From: Harmothoe impar | Taxonomy: Eukaryota > Annelida > Polychaeta > Phyllodocida > Polynoidae | DNA: 64,000 bases | NCBI GenBank assembly: GCA_947462335.1 | Contig: OX381707.1 | Span: 15,963,418-16,027,417, forward strand | Reading direction: 5' to 3' | Part shown: in pieces, positions 61,549 through 64,000 of the stretch | Position numbering within the stretch: position 1 is the stretch's first letter | How the letters are laid out: each line of letters opens with the position of its first letter | Program-made: the position numbers and the translations under genes | The notes under the pieces: model-generated | What the model was told of the DNA's origin: nothing | Seen by the model: only the letters and a program-made list of their open reading frames with translations | Databases searched by the model: none

Positions 61549-63252
61549 TCAAACAGCATTCACAGTATTCCGATGAGACGCTGGAATAGCAACACTTGCA
61601 CAAAATGCATAATCCCTGCCAAAGGGGAAGTCTTGTACAGGTGCACAAGCAATGTCAGTTCCCTCTTCTGAGAAGGTGCACACCATGGGGATATCCAAGC
61701 CGTTCATGTCCTCATCATCATCATCCATCTTGTACGGAACAAATAAGACGGCATTCCCCAGAGCGATGAAATCTACCCCTGAATAGATTATCAAAATATA
61801 TTCAGTATCCAGTGAGTAATCACATGCAAACCACTGGTTGGTTGATTCCCTGTAAAACTCAAAGTGCAAGTCTTTATCGACAATGTAGATGACTTCTTCA
61901 CCTTGCCTTTTGATGACTTGCATTGTGTGGTCAATTCGAGGCTCCAACATGGGTGCCCTACCTTCCCATGTTTGGCTACCTACATTGTAACGGTCAACTC
62001 TAGCTGTCGGGCGGTCGTCAGCATGTTTTCCCCCACTTATATATATAGCGCCACCAAAAACACATGCGCTGGGGTATTTTACAGTGACTGGCAATGATGT
62101 CTCAGAGCTCCATTGATTTGTTTCAAAGCTGAACCTTTCAGCACTGTCTGATACAAGTCCACTCTTAACACCACCCAATGTATACAAGTGCATGTCATCT
62201 GCTATGACAGCAAAGTTGGACTTCTGAACAGGCATTCTGGCCATTGTATCCCAAGTCAGTGTTCTTGGATCAAAAATCAACCATGCACCAGTCGTCAGAT
62301 GGACAACCATGAAGTTGTTTATGACAGTGACATTGGATACTTGGATGCTTCCATTGAACATTGGGCAGTCTTGTTTTTTCTTCTGCCACTGTTCTTTATC
62401 CAGTATATACATGGCACCATTAGAAGACCCAAATTTCTCATCGAAGCATATTCCTGTTAATGGACTCCTGACTTTGCTTTGTTCATTTTTATCGAGAATC
62501 TTTCGATTTGTTGGCAGATCATGGTAGGTCAAGGCCTTTCTGACTAGTTCGCGAAGAACACTGCAGTCATTCCACATTGGAATCGTTCTCATTGTTTCTA
62601 GCATGGTCTTACTCAATAGGCAGAACCGTATATTTGCCACAAATTCAGCAATGAACAGTTTTCTGTTTTCGTAATCCGTTTCAACCCACCGTTTCACAAG
62701 CAAAAACATGTCTAATTCTGGAGAGTCTGGCCAGTTCTCAATCACAAATGACAGATCGGTGACAGACATCCTTCCAGTGTCGCATTCTGCTACAACAGTG
62801 CCAATATCCAACTTGACATAAGATTTCACTTTTTCAACATCATCCAGTAGAGAGTGGGTGTCAAAGACAGCCATGACATCAAAGCAGTTCTGTGCACTGA
62901 GGTTAGCTATCATGTATTCAACACACACCCTGATGGCTCGGTCCATCTGAAGATAACACGCACCAACCAGCACCTCCACATCCACCTCGGCTGTTAGATC
63001 CATTCGACCGGTGTACATGAATTTGATGAGTTCTTCAAGACCAGAGGCACTGACAGCGCTCAGTTGTACGGTGCCGCTTGTACTTTCCACCATACCTGCT
63101 GTAAGTAGTGACCGGAAGTAGCCACTGGTGGCTGCTGCTGCTAGTTTGTGAATCAAGAAACGCTGATCCCCGACCTCAATTGTGAAGTCGAATAGTTGAT
63201 GCTCTTCCCAGAGTTCACGGATACCGAGTTCCAAGCCACTTCCCGATGACAT
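61549..63252 (-). CDS. BTB-BACK-Kelch (KLHL-type) protein, intronless
   Basis: Probable substrate adaptor of a cullin-3 ubiquitin ligase. 567 residues in a single exon, start MSSGSGLELG. BTB domain about residues 12-120 (FDFTIEVGDQRFLIHKLAAA, YFRSLLTAGM, FMYTGRMDL). BACK domain about 125-235 (NCFDVMAVFD ... RFCLLSKTMLETM). Kelch propeller about 270-530, with recognisable blades LYTLGGVKSG...AERFSFETNQW and IYISGGKHADD...DRYNVGSQTW. Length and order fit the KLHL family. Lack of introns is unusual for many KLHL genes and suggests retroposition or lineage-specific expansion. A partial tandem copy lies just downstream. Confidence 0.93.
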   Translation of the reverse strand: MSSGSGLELGIRELWEEHQLFDFTIEVGDQRFLIHKLAAAATSGYFRSLLTAGMVESTSGTVQLSAVSASGLEELIKFMYTGRMDLTAEVDVEVLVGACYLQMDRAIRVCVEYMIANLSAQNCFDVMAVFDTHSLLDDVEKVKSYVKLDIGTVVAECDTGRMSVTDLSFVIENWPDSPELDMFLLVKRWVETDYENRKLFIAEFVANIRFCLLSKTMLETMRTIPMWNDCSVLRELVRKALTYHDLPTNRKILDKNEQSKVRSPLTGICFDEKFGSSNGAMYILDKEQWQKKKQDCPMFNGSIQVSNVTVINNFMVVHLTTGAWLIFDPRTLTWDTMARMPVQKSNFAVIADDMHLYTLGGVKSGLVSDSAERFSFETNQWSSETSLPVTVKYPSACVFGGAIYISGGKHADDRPTARVDRYNVGSQTWEGRAPMLEPRIDHTMQVIKRQGEEVIYIVDKDLHFEFYRESTNQWFACDYSLDTEYILIIYSGVDFIALGNAVLFVPYKMDDDDEDMNGLDIPMVCTFSEEGTDIACAPVQDFPFGRDYAFCASVAIPASHRNTVNAV

Positions 63253-63583
63253 TGTTTCTGTTATCTCAGAGCACTTAGCCCACGCACAATGAGGCGGTTT
63301 ACAGGGTCTTTTTTTCTTTTTATTCTGTAGTAGGCCTGCTTTTTATCATAAGGTATTTTAATCATAAGTGGACTGCAGCCACCAATATTAGAATTTCGGG
63401 CTCTGAGATGACTTTCAATGCGAAGAGGGGCTCTGAAAGCAAAAGAGAATGCAATATCAAGATATTTTCGAAGGGAAATTAGATAAGTTGGTTCAGTGGC
63501 CTCCCTTGAATTGGCCTATGCGAATATTGTACAAAGGTGTGTTCCCAACTGGTCACATTGGGCTATAGGCTACACAATATTGG
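63253..63583. other. Upstream region of the Kelch gene
   Basis: Likely holds the promoter and leader; no clear TATA box. GGCTCTGAGATGACTTTCAATG / GGGGCTCTGAAAGC are weakly repeated. Confidence 0.4.
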
Positions 63584-63870
63584 GGCTGTGTCTCATGAGA
63601 TCGGACCAATTGTAACCTCTTTGACCGGGTGCCAGCTTTGACCGGGTGCCAGCTTTGACCGGCCATCATGAAAAGATTTCTTCTTTGATATGTAAGGGAT
63701 AAGATAAAAGAAAAAGGCAGTGGTTGTATCTTCATATATGGCTTTGCCCACCCTAAATAACCGTTTTATGTCAACCGGTCAAAGCTGGCATCCGGTCAAA
63801 GACGTCACCCGGTCAAAGCTGGCACGTGGTCAAAAGGCGTTTCAATTGGCCCAACCTCATGAGACACAGT
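63584..63870. repeat. Inverted-minisatellite element, copy 7 (CTTTGACC type)
   Basis: GGCTGTGTCTCATGAGATCG at the left, CAACCTCATGAGACACAGT at the right. Both arms use CTTTGACCGGGTGCCAG units, with one GTCACC variant in the right arm. Confidence 0.85.
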
Positions 63871-64000
63871 CTTTGGAGATAGGATACAGGCCACATACAG
63901 TGTGAGTGGACATTCTTAGTACTATTATACCTAGAATAAGATAGTCCTCGCTCTGCTTAACTTATATTTGGATCTCACAGCTAGGTTGTCTACATAGGCC

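Overview
This is a window of an invertebrate animal nuclear genome. Evidence: spliced genes with GT-AG introns, EF-hand and BTB-Kelch proteins, AATAAA signals, and a very high load of animal-type transposons (Polinton/Maverick, Crypton, DIRS, non-LTR, and many MITE families). No bacterial operon, CRISPR array or rRNA gene was seen. The combination of Polinton, DIRS, Crypton and death-domain genes fits a lancelet or another marine invertebrate, but that is inference; the species cannot be named from the sequence alone.

Layout. 1-7.5 kb is gene-poor repeat sequence. 7.5-12.75 kb holds a Crypton-type tyrosine-recombinase gene whose promoter and 5' exon are tandemly duplicated with a 1525-bp period. 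13-18 kb is repeats and hairpins. 18.2-20.1 kb (+) holds two exons of a two-EF-hand protein. 20.4-21.4 kb is a LINE 3' end with two nested insertions. From 51.6 kb back to 25.8 kb (minus) a six-exon calmodulin/troponin C-like gene can be assembled, with matching splice phases and four EF-hands. Its intron 1 (18 kb) contains a degraded LINE and the most striking object of the window, a 9,897-bp virus-like element at 39040-48936. A DIRS-like retrotransposon (RT/RNase H plus tyrosine recombinase) lies at 55.6-58.1 kb, and an intronless BTB-BACK-Kelch gene at 61.5-63.25 kb, with a twice-interrupted fragment of its duplicate at 59.3-60.9 kb.

The 39-49 kb element. It has a perfect 6-bp target duplication (AATGTG), ends in 5'-AG...CT-3' and carries near-perfect 82-bp outermost repeats, all hallmarks of Polintons/Mavericks. 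Its core keeps the broken front half of a protein-primed family B DNA polymerase. No integrase, packaging ATPase, protease or capsid gene was found. It carries an intact TATA-driven gene for a 527-residue protein with a poly-alanine region and two C-terminal death domains, and two inverted copies of an unrecognised 260-residue gene, one per terminal repeat. The copies differ by in-frame indels only. The two ends carry different dense transcription-factor-site arrays: CRE/ETS/CArG/CCAAT on the left, E2F/E-box/ETS/CCAAT on the right. It reads as a defective Polinton lineage that has swapped replication and capsid genes for cell-death-domain cargo and growth- or S-phase-type control sequences.

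The rest is dominated by MITEs. Several families are flanked by TTAA, one by TA, one by TAA, and a 1.1-kb MuDR-like element by a 9-bp duplication. A recurrent inverted-minisatellite family appears seven times, and several elements are nested two or three deep.
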